A stretch of DNA of 64,000 nt from Chitinophaga barathri. GTDB lineage: Bacteria; Bacteroidota; Bacteroidia; Chitinophagales; Chitinophagaceae. The notes under the pieces were generated by a model. It worked only from the letters and a program-made list of their open reading frames with translations. It had not been told where the DNA came from and searched no databases. The stretch lies in contig NZ_RMBX01000004.1 in assembly GCF_003807585.1 (NCBI RefSeq), positions 186,001 through 250,000 on the forward strand, in the 5' to 3' direction. The translations under genes and the position numbers were made by a program. The stretch's first letter is position 1. The number at the start of each line of letters is the position of its first letter. Positions 62,691 through 64,000 of the stretch are shown one piece after another.

Positions 62691-62737
62691 TGTCATTTTT
62701 AGATATCTTGGCGCATTAAACCTGGAAGGACATTTAG

Positions 62738-63850
62738 ATGGATACGAACAAAACCGCCACAACTATACTGCAAACAAAACAGCATTTCGAAATTCTCGAC
62801 GGATTAAGGGGCGTTGCCTCCCTGGCGGTCGTAATATTCCATTTTATGGAATGGGTGTTCACCGATTTAAGCCAGAACTTCATCGGGCATGGTTTTTTAG
62901 CGGTCGATTTTTTCTTCTGCCTTTCAGGATTTGTGATCGGATATGCCTATGACGACCGCCTTGCAAAAATGGGCGTCCTTGAGTTTTTTAAATCGAGGGT
63001 CATCAGGCTGCACCCGCTGGTGATAGCTGGATCGGTGCTGGGTCTGCTGGCATTTTTATTCGACCCGTTTGGCGGGCATCCCGAATCATACAGCACCGGT
63101 AAGATCATCCTGGCATTTGTCAGCTCGCTATTGCTGATCCCCATGCCCGCCATAGCCGACCGCGGATATAACCTGTTCAGCTTCAACGCACCGGCCTGGT
63201 CGTTGTTTTGGGAATATGTCGCCAACATCGTTTACGCATTTGTACTGTGCAGGCTCAAACGCGGCTACCTGGTGGTGTTAACCATCATTGCGGCCATGGC
63301 GATCTGCTGGGTGTGTTACCGTTCCGGCAACTTACTGGGCGGCTGGAGCGGCCCCACCTTTTGGGACGGGAGCGCCCGGATATCGTATTCTTTTATGGCG
63401 GGATTGTTGATTTACCGTTCCAACTGGATCATTAAAAACAAGCTGGGCTTCGTCGGCCTGGCCATATTATTATCCCTGGCCTTTATCATGCCCTTCTCGG
63501 AATGGAACTGGTTATCCGAATCCCTGGTGGTACTGTTTTATTTTCCTTTGCTCATAGCTTTGGGCGCCGGAGCTACGTTAAAACCCGCCTTTAAAAAGCT
63601 CTGCGTTTTTTCCGGGAAGATCTCTTACCCGTTGTACATGACGCATTATGCCGTTTTATGGATGTTCGGCAATTATTACACCAGCCATAAGCCCGGCAAT
63701 ATGCAGCTGGCTTTCATCGTCATTTCCGGGGTCATCCTGCTGGTGGGAGCGGCGTACCTGGTGATGGTGTTTTATGATATCCCCGTGAGGAAGTATTTAA
63801 ACGATAAACGGAAGGAAAGGCTGGTCAGGCAGAAGGTCGGAGGGAATTAA
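62738..63850 (+). CDS. OafA/YrhL-type integral-membrane acyltransferase (Acyl_transf_3)
   Basis: A 370-residue membrane protein with about 10 hydrophobic helices. It has the acyltransferase-3 signatures: LDGLRGVASLAVVIFHF with its likely catalytic His, then GHGFLAVDFFFCLSGFVIGY and FFKSRVIRLHPL. These enzymes move acetyl or other acyl groups from the cytoplasmic side onto exported sugars or other envelope molecules. The target is unknown. It is a single-gene unit; no polysaccharide genes adjoin it within the window. Confidence 0.93.
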   Translation: MDTNKTATTILQTKQHFEILDGLRGVASLAVVIFHFMEWVFTDLSQNFIGHGFLAVDFFFCLSGFVIGYAYDDRLAKMGVLEFFKSRVIRLHPLVIAGSVLGLLAFLFDPFGGHPESYSTGKIILAFVSSLLLIPMPAIADRGYNLFSFNAPAWSLFWEYVANIVYAFVLCRLKRGYLVVLTIIAAMAICWVCYRSGNLLGGWSGPTFWDGSARISYSFMAGLLIYRSNWIIKNKLGFVGLAILLSLAFIMPFSEWNWLSESLVVLFYFPLLIALGAGATLKPAFKKLCVFSGKISYPLYMTHYAVLWMFGNYYTSHKPGNMQLAFIVISGVILLVGAAYLVMVFYDIPVRKYLNDKRKERLVRQKVGGN

Positions 63851-63907
63851 TCCCGGCGGGATCACGAAAGCAGACAATATTTAAAGCCGCATAAAACGTA
63901 GTGTTCA

Positions 63908-64000
63908 TCAAAATCTCCTTCCGGATATAAGGGCCTGTTTCCATATATCAATCGCCCCGGCCATTTCTGTTTCATCCAGGGAACAATAACCTATGCGTAT
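63908..64000 (-). CDS. C-terminal end of a probable MocR-type (GntR/aminotransferase) protein, partial
   Basis: The minus strand has an open frame running in from beyond position 64000. It gives 30 residues, IRIGYCSLDETEMAGAID and onwards, ending at a TGA at 63908. The pattern RIGYxSLxExE followed by an amphipathic helix is typical of the last 30 residues of PLP-dependent MocR/PdxR-like regulators and class I aminotransferases. Only the tail is present, so identification is tentative. Confidence 0.45.
   Translation of the reverse strand: MRIGYCSLDETEMAGAIDIWKQALISGRRF

Noticed and set aside
1..64000. CRISPR arrays, insertion sequences, tRNA or rRNA genes and integration sites
   Set aside because: I looked for regular repeats, transposase motifs, cloverleaf sequences and terminal repeats and saw none; without covariance-model searches, very diverged RNA genes could be missed.

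Overview
The window reads as chromosomal DNA of a Bacteroidota bacterium, most likely a member of the Chitinophagaceae such as Chitinophaga. The evidence is a FecI/FecR/TonB-receptor signalling trio, three SusC/SusD pairs, DUF4974 and DUF5017 proteins, many Cys-lipobox lipoproteins, intergenic regions without Shine-Dalgarno sites, and one textbook Bacteroidota promoter (TTTG-N19-TAnnTTTG). No rRNA, tRNA, CRISPR array, insertion sequence or prophage was seen.

Layout. 1-6.2 kb: ECF sigma factor, FecR anti-sigma factor, STN-domain TonB receptor and a lipoprotein with an internal duplication. 6.4-9.4 kb: an ABM-fold lipoprotein, a membrane class III nucleotide cyclase, a small unknown gene and a bestrophin-type channel. 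9.5-14.1 kb: an AhpD-like protein, a DGPF/YCII protein and an ECF42-type sigma factor, then an orphan succinate dehydrogenase cytochrome b, a second YCII protein and an NmrA-like protein. 14.3-20.7 kb: a four-GAF sigma-54 activator, two secreted alpha/beta hydrolases and a DUF1415 protein. 20.7-25.8 kb: an EmrB/EmrA/TolC-type export system with an AraC regulator upstream. 26.2-31.4 kb: an SRPBCC protein, then an operon of an outer-membrane protein, a porin and an arylsulfatase. 31.5-43.0 kb: a LacI regulator with a perfect palindromic operator, divergent from two tandem SusC/SusD pairs and a small lipoprotein. 43.1-46.9 kb (minus strand): a FadL-like channel, a DUF2490 protein and a second sulfatase. 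47.3-57.0 kb (minus strand): a sialic-acid utilisation locus of SusC, SusD, DUF5017, GH33 sialidase and two acetylesterases. 57.5-64 kb: a third sulfatase, a second bestrophin, a VOC lipoprotein, an AraC regulator, a DHFR-like reductase, an acyltransferase and the C-terminal end of a probable MocR-type protein.

How it fits together. From 27 to 59 kb the genes form one glycan-oriented island: three sulfatases, one sialidase, two O-acetylesterases, three SusCD importers and two further outer-membrane channels. This suggests removal and uptake of sialic acids and sulfated groups from a decorated glycan. No glycosidase other than the sialidase, no neuraminate lyase and no sulfatase-maturing enzyme lies in the window, so later steps must be encoded elsewhere. 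The sialidase locus and the divergent sulfatase share an 11-base sequence; at the locus it is the core of a perfect palindrome filling the spacer of the susC promoter. A separate near-identical promoter element is shared by the cyclase and esterase promoters, with a weaker relative upstream of the NmrA-like gene, which hints at a small regulon in the first 20 kb.
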